Part shown: positions 17,748-25,971 of the stretch, one piece after another | How the letters are laid out: each line of letters begins with the position of its first letter | How positions within the stretch are numbered: the stretch's first letter is position 1 | DNA from: Lamellibrachia columna | Taxonomy: Eukaryota > Annelida > Polychaeta > Sabellida > Siboglinidae | DNA: 64,000 bases | Direction of reading: 5' to 3' | NCBI GenBank assembly: GCA_963662155.1 | Contig: OY759262.1 | Span: forward strand, 15,817,282-15,881,281 | Notes under the pieces: generated by a model | Told to the model about the DNA's origin: nothing | Database searches by the model: none | Seen by the model: only the letters and a program-made list of their open reading frames with translations | Translations under genes and position numbers: made by a program

Positions 17748-17753
17748 AATAAA
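17748..17753 (+). terminator. AATAAA signal after exon C
   Basis: ACTCAATAAAAAAG 55 bp past the exon C stop; also present once per unit in U3-U5. Confidence 0.5.
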
Positions 17754-17768
17754 AAAGTCATACAATGA

Positions 17769-17960
17769 TTGCAACGTGTTGTCAGTGGTGTTCCCACGGT
17801 CTACATAGTTGAAAGAGAACCCGTAGCCATCGATAGTGGACACACAGTAGCCAATACCACAGGATCACACCTTAGGTCATACACCATTCACCAGCCACCA
17901 CCACCACACGTACTATATAGCTGTACTAAGGGCCGCTGTCTCTCAGTTGTAGACGCGTAG
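17769..17960 (+). CDS. Short ORF upstream of the zinc finger, U2
   Basis: 63 codons with no ATG (first codon TTG), reading PTVYIVEREPVAIDSGHTV ... HQPPPPHVLYSCTKGRCLSV, stop TAG 10 nt before the zinc-finger ATG. Possibly an exon of the same gene; not recognised. Confidence 0.35.
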   Translation: MQRVVSGVPTVYIVEREPVAIDSGHTVANTTGSHLRSYTIHQPPPPHVLYSCTKGRCLSVVDA

Positions 17961-17966
17961 AGCACC

Positions 17967-18407
17967 ATGAAACGTCATCTATGTCGTCACTGCGGACTGG
18001 CACTCGACATGTATGCAGAGCTAACACGCCACGTAGCGAGTCATTCGACACCGGCAGTGAACGAACACACGTATTCGGTGGTGCAACCAATAGTGGTGCC
18101 ACCTAGCGACCAGGCAAAGCGAACGAAATATTCGTGTAAATGCGATGCAACGTTTGGGAGATGGATGTTTTTCATATATATTAAATTTTGCTTCACCTTA
18201 TATTCCCGTCTTGTATTGCGTTCTTGTTCCAACTGCGTGTGTACATATTATACACATAGTCAATTTTCACCCTGCTACAATGTTTTTACTGCACGGTTCG
18301 ATTTCCATAATACTTATGTCCACTACATATATACTGGCTATAACATGCCTCCGTACCACTTCAATAGTGTACTTTGCAACATTGTTGCCGTTTTTTACAC
18401 TGATTAG
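17967..18407 (+). CDS. C2H2 zinc-finger ORF, truncated, U2
   Basis: MKRHLCRHCGLALDMYAELT followed by RHVASH gives a full C-x2-C-x12-H-x3-H finger at residues 6-26. A second unit starts YSCKCDATFGR but then runs into the promoter module (TTTTTCATATATATTAAATT, about 18,168), so residues after about 67 are not native. A DNA- or RNA-binding role is the family norm; the target is unknown. Confidence 0.6.
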   Translation: MKRHLCRHCGLALDMYAELTRHVASHSTPAVNEHTYSVVQPIVVPPSDQAKRTKYSCKCDATFGRWMFFIYIKFCFTLYSRLVLRSCSNCVCTYYTHSQFSPCYNVFTARFDFHNTYVHYIYTGYNMPPYHFNSVLCNIVAVFYTD

Positions 18408-18775
18408 CTCGGTTCCATTGCTACATTGTTCAGATTGGTATCCTTTGATCTCGCACTATGGCTCACAGCTGGATAAACGCTTCGGCTTACAGTTAACTCC
18501 AGTCCTTAGGGTGTCCACTTAGTATTACCTCGCCACTCGGACTGGTCACTCCGTCAAGGTCCGGGTCAGGTGTTGTGGTGGGGTGGGGTGAGGTGGTCCA
18601 TGTATTATTATTAACGTGTATATTCTTTGTTCCTATGTCCACTATCGATGGCTACTGGTTATCTTTCGGTACTCCTACAGTCGCTAGGGGGCGCTGCGTA
18701 CGGTTTGTGGTGTTCCTACAACCAGTAGGGGGCGCTCTGGTTGGCTGCGCGCGCAACCGGAAGTCGTTCAGACAC
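18168..18775 (+). promoter_or_regulatory. Promoter beta, U2
   Basis: Starts with one TATA module (CTTATATTCCCGTCTTGTATT, 18,198), then G-rich GGGGT repeats, CTCF-like motifs (18,681-18,695; 18,721-18,736), an inverted CCAAT box and ACCGGAAGT, ending at the ATG 18,776. A paralogue of promoter alpha. It lacks a segment of about 80 bp present in U4/U5. Confidence 0.5.
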
Positions 18776-18832
18776 ATGGCGCCCGGATTTGCTTCTTCAG
18801 AAACTTCCACTAACTACTCCTGTCCCAGCTGA
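18776..18832 (+). CDS. Short leader ORF MAPGF, U2
   Basis: ATG 33 bp past the ETS-like site, 18 codons (MAPGFASSETSTNYSCPS). It overlaps the acidic frame. The end of this stretch (CAGAAACTTCCACTAACTAC) also occurs, slightly changed, behind promoter alpha. Confidence 0.3.
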   Translation: MAPGFASSETSTNYSCPS

Positions 18833-18875
18833 AAAAGCTAGACTGCCGAACGAGCAGCAGCAACCTGTTGATGGA

Positions 18876-19094
18876 ATGTCAGCTGAGTTGGCCCATCCAG
18901 TCCCCCGACATCAAAAGCGAAAGGGGACACCATCGACCGAGCCCATACATTCTTCAGATTCCGACTCAGACATCACCGACAATGACTCCCCCATCACATA
19001 CAGACACATAGGAGACTCAATGACTTGCAGGAACTACTTCGCCTTGAAGAGCGTGCTGGCAGACCGTTGCAGCCAGTGGCAACATTACAACTGA
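18876..19094 (+). CDS. Acidic ORF behind promoter beta, U2
   Basis: 72 codons from the first ATG (frame open from 18,741): MSAELAHPVPRHQKRKGTPS, then HSSDSDSDITDNDSP. The basic-then-acidic Ser/Asp-rich make-up resembles N-terminal regions of piggyBac transposases, and promoter beta matches alpha, which leads into a piggyBac C-terminal finger. That link is inference. Confidence 0.4.
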   Translation: MSAELAHPVPRHQKRKGTPSTEPIHSSDSDSDITDNDSPITYRHIGDSMTCRNYFALKSVLADRCSQWQHYN

Positions 19095-20640
19095 TCTCGC
19101 CAGCAAGTGTATGCGATGGAGCAAGATCATTGGGATTGACTGAAATGACTTTCTTTCTGGGACAATTAAAGAATTGCAGCCAGTCCCGGTATTTTCTACA
19201 TAACTGTCTACAATTGAATTATATAGATTCCCACAGTTAATGTGTCCATAAATATTGACCTAATGCAAAATTAACTTCAAAATGGTCCAATAGTGTAGGG
19301 CATTGACGGACTAATTGTTCCTGTTTGACCCTGCCAACGTATTTCTGCATCACCATGGCATGTCCCTGGGTAATCAAGCAGTAATGCATACCCATTTCAT
19401 TAGAAAGTGATTTCAATAGTTGAGCTGACACCTGCTTTGAGGATGAGCCACTCTAAGAAGGGCTCAATGTTCTACAGTACGAGTGAAAAACAATTTCTAT
19501 GACTGTATATTATAACTATTACGAAACCTGGAAGCGTATTAAAATCTTATTATTTTTGAAGTTGCACAATATAAAGAAGACAACAACACATTTGCCAAAG
19601 AAGTTACATTTGAAGGTCTGATTAAAAAATGGAACATCATTTTATATAGTTGACGACAATAAGGGACCCATCAGGCCTTTGCTTCGTTTGTCCAATACTT
19701 ATAATTAATGTTATGACAGGCAAGGCACAAGAAATCAAGAATACGCAGATTTTTGGGCAACATGTCCAAGGGCAAGGTATGAAATCAGTGTTCATGAAGT
19801 GTTCAAAATAGAAAAAAAAATTAGTCAAGATAGGTGAACAAAGAAACGGTCTCGTTAGAAATTTCTATCAATGAGATGACATCAGCAAGATATCACCAGA
19901 AAAGATAGATGTGCTCAGTGTCAATGGTCTCGCTAGGTATAGTAAGCGATGGCGGGCCCGCCATCCCTTAAGAGCTATTATGAGTATGCCCGCCACCCGT
20001 TGCCAACAATATAAATATCCGCCATCTGTTTAGTTAGGCCGCCTCCCAAAGAATAAATTAAGTCACGCCATTTTCTTAACTTTTCTAGTCAGTAGGTTTA
20101 TGTCTTTAGCTTGCCATTACACAAAATCGTAATCACCTGGCATTGCCGCCGACGTGTTTACAAAATGGCTTCCCTAGTAAGTGCCAGTTAATTTGCTGGT
20201 ACAACCGAAAATTTCCTCGCCGAACTAGTATCCCTCTAACGCGTCAGCGGGAATCCCGACTTCCCATGTTGATAAACCAATGAATGTGATTCGAGAGATA
20301 CTGACGTCAGTTGGATCATCCAATCAGCATTCGTGATATTAATATACGGCGTTTCTAGTCAGCAACCGCTGAGCGGAGTTGAACTTTGGCATTGCACAAA
20401 CCACCATAACTCCGGGCAAAGATTGTGTCTTCATTCACTTGAAACAATTTATCAATGCTTAGATTAAGTTAACAGAACCTCGCTACACTAACAAGCCGGT
20501 ATGTGTGCATTCACTTGTAACAATTTATCAATGTTTCGACATCACTACGTTGGATGAATTAAGGAGCACGCAGAGTCAACACAGTCATTTTAACATTAGT
20601 CGCTGGGCTTCGTGCAAAATTAAAATGGTCTGCTTTTTTT
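19095..20640. other. Non-coding region with CRE/CCAAT promoter-like segment, U2
   Basis: No convincing gene. Notable are TGACGTCA (20,302-20,309, a perfect CRE) followed by ATCCAATCAGC (CCAAT box) and TTAATATACGGCG, which together look like a promoter. At 20,160 there is ACAAAATGGCTTCCCTAGTAAGT, a start codon close to a good splice donor. A 60-bp stretch at about 19,750 (GGGCAACATGTCCAAGGGCA) recurs in the right flank at about 57,822. Confidence 0.4.
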
Positions 20641-20867
20641 GTTAATAAAAAGCTTGAAACTGATGTCAATGAAGACGAAGTAGCAGTTGCCGCCAGCGTT
20701 GGTGGTTACAAAGATGACGGGATGGTTGTTGGGAGTCTTGCCGCCGGCGACATAGATGACGAACGATGTTGGTGCCGGTGATGTGGATGATGAGAAGGCT
20801 GTTGGTGCTGGCGTTGGTCCTAAGCCAAAGAAACTCAGCCACAGACGGAAGATGGGAATTGATCCAG

Positions 20868-21606
20868 CTTAGTTGAATACATATCCCTGGATATAAGTAT
20901 CTGAAGGTGGCAGACGACCTAAACATGTTGCTTTGGGAAAAAGCAGCCTGGGTTGACGTGCCATGTATTTCTGTCCGCATGGATGTTGTGCAGAAACATC
21001 AGGTGCCCACCAAGAAGCCATCTACATTGAAATGGCATTGGCAGATAAAGCAAACCAGCGCTTGATCCAGCCCAATGAAAACCCAGTTACTAGTTCTGAA
21101 AAGAAGGCATTTGTAGGCTACCTCAAATGTATGTACTGGTGCACCAAGGAAGAAATAGCCCATTCTAAAAAAATTCCATCAGTGCTCAAATTAGCAAAAT
21201 CACTTGGATGTGAATATCTGGATGATATAAAGTTTTGCAGAAACATTCATTACATCAGTCAGAATTGCACTCAGGATACTGTTGGCTCCCTTGGCCAAAC
21301 AGTTCTTCAGCTGCTGTTACAGGGCATTCATCAATCCGACCTGTACTCCATCCTAATTGATGAAACAACCGATGTGTCGATCAAGAAACAGCTGATTATG
21401 TACTGTCCATTTTTTAGACAAAATGCTGCACCTAGTTCATTGCGCAGCATAGCAATGAACTTGATACCAAGTTCATTGCTATGCTGCCTATACCAGATGG
21501 GAAAGCAGAAACCATCACCAATGCTGTTTTTGAGAAGACCAGAGACGACCTAGCACTCAAAGATGAGTGCTAGGATGGAAGGAAAATCATCATGTCAGTC
21601 TTGAAG
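20868..21606 (+). pseudogene. hAT-like (ZNF862-type) transposase remnant, U2
   Basis: Frames read KVADDLNML, then TKEEIAHSKKIPSVLKLAKS, LDDIKFCRNIHYIS, and SDLYSILIDETTDVSIKKQL, then after a frame change FIAMLPIPDGKAETITNAVF. The 'ILIDE-TTDVS-KKQL' block is diagnostic of hAT-derived ZNF862/C17orf113-like proteins. It is broken by stops, frame changes and an inserted inverted copy, and no BED finger or dimerisation domain is intact. It ends abruptly where exon D begins. Confidence 0.7.
21444..21487. repeat. Perfect 20-bp inverted repeat inside the hAT-like remnant
   Basis: GCAGCATAGCAATGAACTTG, 4-nt loop ATAC, then its exact reverse complement. The second arm is the native coding sequence (FIAMLP frame) and the first is an inverted copy, as left by fold-back template switching. 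Present at 31,984, 42,312 and 54,613 too. Confidence 0.95.
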
Positions 21607-22091
21607 TGATGGTCGAACTCCTCGAGGTCACCGTGAACCGTCGGAACAGTCAGGCTACCGTCCTATTTCGGGACCAACTCTACGACGCCGGTCTCATGAT
21701 CGCTTTCATGGATCACGTCAGTCGTTGGCGTCACGTGCTATCTGACGTGCGTCACTACGTCTGTGGATATCGCGCCCAGGACCCCGCACCTGAATCCTGG
21801 AACGAAGAATGTGACTCCTCTGCAGCTCTCCTCGACCATAGGAGGCTGTGGGGGGGGGGGTGTCATGCAAGAGTTGTTGCTGCTGCATATACCATCACCC
21901 CTAGAACCCACTTTCGTACACCTTCACTGAGGTCCCATCAACAATTCGTTACTGCGTCGCCGTCAACGCACGCTGCCACCGCTGCGAGTCTCCTTGGGAC
22001 GCCAATTAACAGCCCGTCACGTTCGACGTTGTTTGTTGGCGGCGTTCAATCGGTCGTGAACACTTCTACCAACGCACATTTTAATGTTTAA
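21607..22091 (+). pseudogene. Diverged family exon D, U2
   Basis: Starts mid-exon at GTGATGGTCGAACTCC. It reads VMVELLEVTVNRR ... MDHVSRWRHVLSDVRHYVCG and ESWNEECDSS, aligning with VMRELREVSFQR ... MHARSRWPTVMAELTQKFAY ... EDWMTDSDD of exons A-C. A run of 11 G (21,850-21,860) changes the frame. The 3' part holds an Arg-rich frame (SLLRRRQRTLPPLRVSL) matching the basic tail of A and B. The 5' part of the exon and its acceptor are lost to the hAT-like junction. Confidence 0.55.
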
Positions 22092-22110
22092 CTTCACTTC
22101 TAATGTTTTA

Positions 22111-22300
22111 ATTTCTCTTCCATTGTACTTGTGCTTATTTTTCATGTATTAAATTTTGCATCACCTTATATTCCCGTCCTGTATTTCGTTCTTGTTCCAA
22201 CTGCGTGTTGGCATATTATACACATAGTCAATGTTCCCCTGCTACATTTTCTTTAATTAACGGTCCGGTTTCCATTGTCCGGTGGTTAACTTATAGCCAC
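22111..22300 (+). promoter_or_regulatory. TATA promoter module, U3
   Basis: One copy of the module (CTTATATTCCCGTCCTGTATT, 22,166), cut at GCCACGCATGTC where it meets the 3' end of the NADAR ORF. Confidence 0.45.
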
Positions 22301-22305
22301 GCATG

Positions 22306-22617
22306 TCAGTAGTACCTTACTACTAGAGCATACATCACGGAACGGCGTTGCGTGTTCCAGCTCTCTCGTAAATGAGCCTTCTCGCGAATGTTCTTGCTCA
22401 GGCGTTTAGCCTGCAGTCCCGTGCGTGTTGCTGCCATCTTTTCCGCCGTGTCTCGATCGTTGTTGTGCATGCATTTCTTCCACTGGTAAGCGCTTTCGAC
22501 TGTATAAAATTGTCTACCCCATACGCGTATTCTACACGCATAAAAATTAGACAAATAGTTATTAGAACCTTTAAAACGAACTGGACGATCCATACTTGTG
22601 TTAAAACACGCATTCAC
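22306..22617 (-). CDS. NADAR-domain protein, C-terminally truncated, U3
   Basis: 103 codons on the minus strand: MNACFNTSMDRPVRFKG, then NNYLSNFYACRIRVWGRQFY, TVESAYQWKKCM, TGLQAKRLSKNI and RRSVMYALVVRYY. The SNFY, VE-x-AYQ and AK-x-L motifs are those of the NADAR (YbiA/COG3236) family, N-glycosidases acting on riboflavin intermediates or removing ADP-ribose from guanine. Family proteins run to about 150 residues; here the end (K-F helix and the C-terminal E/D-WG region) is missing because the promoter module abuts, so the enzyme is probably inactive. It is transcribed divergently from the membrane-anchored gene. Confidence 0.72.
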   Translation of the reverse strand: MNACFNTSMDRPVRFKGSNNYLSNFYACRIRVWGRQFYTVESAYQWKKCMHNNDRDTAEKMAATRTGLQAKRLSKNIREKAHLRESWNTQRRSVMYALVVRYY

Positions 22618-22773
22618 TGCATTACATAAACGAGTGCTGTCACCTCGATTTTTTGTCCGTTCGCCAGACGGTCTTATCTGTCAGGCCTATAGATAGAACT
22701 CCCGTCGCATTCTCGTCAACAATATTTCCCCTATATATACCACTCCCGTCGTGTTCTCGTCATCATCGTCAAC
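22618..22773. promoter_or_regulatory. Divergent promoter between NADAR and membrane-anchored genes, U3
   Basis: 156 bp separate the two start codons. TATATATA (22,732-22,739), followed by CCACTCCCGTCGTGTTCTCGTC, points to the plus-strand gene. A weaker TATAGATAGAACTCCCGTCG lies upstream. No clear TATA box faces the NADAR side. Confidence 0.55.
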
Positions 22774-23569
22774 ATGTTTTCACGAATCATCGCCGAGATA
22801 ATATCAGTGATCGTCATCGTCATGACTCTAACATACAAATACATGAAATGTTATTGGGCGGATTTAAAGATCGTGCGTCTTGTGACTCGAGAGAAATTCA
22901 GCATGGAAGTCGATCTTCGGTGAGTTTATTTCTAGTCTATAATGATGTTGTTTTTTCTTGTATTCAATACTTTGTCGTTGCAAAACTTTAAGAGAAGAGG
23001 TATTCGTTGCAGAGTTCTGTCTTCGGTAAGTTTATTTTTTTAGTCTATAATGATGTGTTGTTTTTTCTCGTATTCGACTATATCTCATTTTTTTGTTTTC
23101 TCGCAGCGATCACTGTCGCCGATGGTGTGCAGTAATGCGAGAACTGAGAGAAGTGAGCATCCAACGCGCCTTCGAGAGGTTCGGTAAAGAAATGTGGGAA
23201 AAAAGGAAGGAGCAGGAGCGAAGATCGCTGCTGCGACCGTCCGCATTGACGGAAATTATTCAACTAATGCACGCTCGATCTCTCTGGCCGTCTGTTATGG
23301 CTGAACTCACACTGAAGTTTGCCTATAAGAGTACAGAATGTTACGAAAAAGTGCTGGAGAAGGAGCAAGAAGATTGGATGATCGCGTACAAAAATCAAAC
23401 GGTGGGCGATCCGAAAGCGACGGAACAAGAGGATTGGGTGACCGACGACGACGACGACAACGACGACGACGACGCCCCGGCTCCGATTCAGCGACCGCCA
23501 TTACAAATTCGTCGTCGTCGAGGTCGTCGCGGCAAGCCGCTTTGCGTACGATTTGCAGCATCACTATGA
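22774..23569 (+). CDS. Spliced membrane-anchored protein with exon A-type domain, U3
   Basis: Exons 22,774-22,919 and 23,107-23,569 join in phase 2 to give 202 residues. The N-terminus MFSRIIAEIISVIVIVMTLT is a hydrophobic anchor. Then comes the family domain (DHCRRWCAVMRELREVSIQR ... HARSLWPSVMAELTLKFAYK), with an extra insert EDWMIAYKNQTVGDPKATEQ duplicating the EDW segment, a ten-residue Asp/Asn run and the Arg-rich tail. The last three residues (ASL in place of PY) come from LINE B because of the junction at 23,557. A 13-nt mini-exon sits at 23,013-23,025. Confidence 0.65.
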
Positions 23570-23966
23570 AAATATTTTTAATACTGTACAAGACAGTGGT
23601 GCTAAAGCGTACATTGATTTATGCCAGGATGACATTGATTTTAACACTGATATGACTGTAGACGCTGGCGAGATGACGATAATTATTAATGATTTGTCTT
23701 GCAATGAGTCGCCAGGACTGGATGGTCTTACAGCAGAACACATGAAGTATGCGGACTCCCAACTCTTGGTACTGCTCTCTGTCCTTGTGTCCTCTATCCT
23801 GGTGCATGGGTATATACCGAAAGTAATCACTGAGTCTGTCTTTGTACCGGTTATTAAAGACAAGAATAGGTGTGTAAACGACAAAGGCAATTACAGGCCT
23901 ATATGCCTCTCTAACATAGGTTCCAAGATTGTAGAAGCTGTATTACTCAATCGTATGGATGTTTAA
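23558..23966 (+). pseudogene. LINE B RT fragment, 5'-truncated, U3
   Basis: Starts within HHYENIFN and keeps SPGLDGLTAEHMKYA to LNRMDV. The upstream FWKDVKHRV part is replaced by the family exon. Confidence 0.82.
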
Positions 23967-24145
23967 AAACGTATGGATGTTTAAAAACATAAACTAGATA
24001 GTTCGGAATAACTGTCATGATAACATTAATAAAAAAAAAAAAAATTCAGGATACACAACATTATGACGTAAATATCAATCTTTGCGTTGGTACTTGCCCT
24101 TGGTGCTGCCAGTCAATATTTCTCGTAATAATATTTATCATAGAA

Positions 24146-24687
24146 AGGGTAACGGTGGGATGAATTTCAAAACAATAATATCGTTACGTCTCTTTCGTAG
24201 GGAATAACGTATTCGACTGAACCTCAATGAATGTGTCCTCGAAAAACATACTGACACGCTTGCACGACGATTATTTCCAGATAATTTGACGGCAGACACG
24301 TTCATGGTGGAGTCCAGAACAGTCAGATCTGCTGACGGTCGATATTCTAGAAGCAATATGTCGGGCCATAGACGAGTTTATCATTTCATACTTCCAGAAT
24401 TTCTGTCCACCGAAATCTAGTGCACGTCACATCGCCAACTTTCGGAACAAGACGTGTGCTGACATCTCCGATGACAACATAACGAGGCGCACTCTCGAGA
24501 GGGCCATGTCGTCGAAGCCCTCACACAGGTCGGTCCGGCCATGTCAGTGGCCGCCTTGACTTTTGCCAGCAGTGCTTTGGTGCTCACGTCATCAATTGAA
24601 CCATACCGACAGTTAGGCATCTTCCTCGTTGTTGTCATGTGCTTCAGCTGTATTTACATCGGAAATGGAATATCATTTCAAAAGTGA
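24146..24687 (+). pseudogene. Dispatched-like fragment, U3
   Basis: Same as U2, including the TAG. Confidence 0.45.
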
Positions 24688-25096
24688 ATCCTTGTCAAAT
24701 GCATGTACCATGTAGTTTAAGCGGTTAAATAGAGCCCCGATGTTGGCTAGCAGTACTAGGAAAAAAGGAATATTGTGTTTCTCTGCCATAAAGGACAGGA
24801 TACAAACAACAACCGCAATTGCAGGACAACCTACAGCGGTTAAGAGAGTTGGTGTTTAAGCCTGAGCAGAAGACGTCCTGAATATATGGACATGGTTCTG
24901 GCATTTGAACTGTTCCCAGGTCATGTCAAAACAATCGACAGTGGGGTGGGCCAAAAAATGAAAAAAAATTGCTCAGGATATTTCCAAAATAAACTCCAAA
25001 AACCCCACCCTACGACAACCCCTAAATGGAGTCTCTCCTGGCCACCATGATGACAAAAATGTCAGCAGTGTAACAAACGTGTGAGTCCTGAAAACA

Positions 25097-25390
25097 ATGG
25101 GTGTGTGTCCGATCCATCGATGGCAGCGTGGTCCGGTGTATAAGTTCGCTCTGCGTATCCTCCTACAAGACGCCATTGGCAGTGAAGTGTGGGCAACTTT
25201 ATTTAATGACAAGGCTGTCCAGGTGTTGGGATTCACGGGTAACGCCTACATGAGCATGAAGTCTGACGCCGAGCGGTATGCAGCACTGGACATGTTGCGG
25301 GGGGCCCAAGTCATGGTGACCATTAGGAAACGCGTAGCGGGACAGTATGTAAATTACACGGTGTCAGACATGGAAGTAGTCACCGTGTGA
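25097..25390 (+). CDS. RPA1 C-terminal-like ORF, start shifted, U3
   Basis: A 2-nt deletion (GGGTGTGTGTCCG for GGGTATGTGTGTCCG) breaks the frame between the CxxC and CxxH halves of the zinc ribbon. It also creates an in-frame ATG, so the ORF reads MGVCPIHRWQRGPVYKFALR onward for 97 codons without the first two zinc ligands. Confidence 0.6.
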   Translation: MGVCPIHRWQRGPVYKFALRILLQDAIGSEVWATLFNDKAVQVLGFTGNAYMSMKSDAERYAALDMLRGAQVMVTIRKRVAGQYVNYTVSDMEVVTV

Positions 25391-25402
25391 TTCTGTTGAC
25401 AG

Positions 25403-25954
25403 GCTGACGCCGCCGCTGCTGCTGCAGCTACTGCAAGCAGTGACGTCGTCAGGGAGGGAAGCGCGAAGGTAATGGAATGGTTACGTACTAATAGTTCTGA
25501 AATACTATTCTCCTCCTCGGTGGAAAGTTGTACACCGCCACCACTAATTAGAATAACAGATGACGAGGGGGAGGATAGCACGTCACAGCCCGATGTCATA
25601 TCTATAAGCAGTAGCGATGATATGGAGGCTACGGTGAGTGGTCTAGATAGGATACGTGATCGATCCGAATCCATGACGAACGAAAATAACTTCTATAAGG
25701 CGCTAGAGGTCGCCAGCGTTCGATATGCCTGTGACGAGGTGAACCGCATAATGAATTTAACGGACGACAAGGAGCGTTACGTACCATCGTCCAGCATGGT
25801 CATGCACGTCTTGCGGTGGCTATCGATAGATGTCATCGCAACGTGTGGGAACATGCATTGGCGTCACCAAGTGACAGATTTGGTTAGAAAGAGTATGTAC
25901 GAACGATACAGCGATATACAGGGCGACGCGGATGAATATGCCGAATGTAACTAG
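25403..25954 (+). CDS. Ala-rich/SIM ORF, U3
   Basis: Same length and motif set as U1, intact. Confidence 0.58.
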   Translation, partial: ADAAAAAAATASSDVVREGSAKVMEWLRTNSSEILFSSSVESCTPPPLIRITDDEGEDSTSQPDVISISSSDDMEATVSGLDRIRDRSESMTNENNFYKALEVASVRYACDEVNRIMNLTDDKERYVPSSSMVMHVLRWLSIDVIATCGNMHWRHQVTDLVRKSMYERYSDIQGDADEYAECN

Positions 25955-25971
25955 TGCTTTATGTTCAATAG

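Larger units (their letters stand above)
9309..22110. repeat. Array unit U2 (about 12.8 kb)
   Basis: The most complete unit: promoter module, alpha promoter, piggyBac remnant, LINE A, LINE B, Dispatched-like fragment, RPA-like/SIM/acidic ORFs, alternative exons, exon C, zinc finger, promoter beta, hAT-like remnant and exon D. The boundary is an arbitrary but homologous point, the ATTTCTCTTCC motif, which recurs at 22,111, 32,653 and 42,983. Confidence 0.88.

Noticed and set aside
20868..21606. hAT-like ORF as a functional host ZNF862-like gene
   Set aside because: Stops, frame changes, an inverted copy in the coding region and loss of both ends show a remnant.
22372..22629. Plus-strand 85-codon ORF opposite the NADAR gene
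   Set aside because: The minus-strand frame has the NADAR motifs; the plus frame has none.
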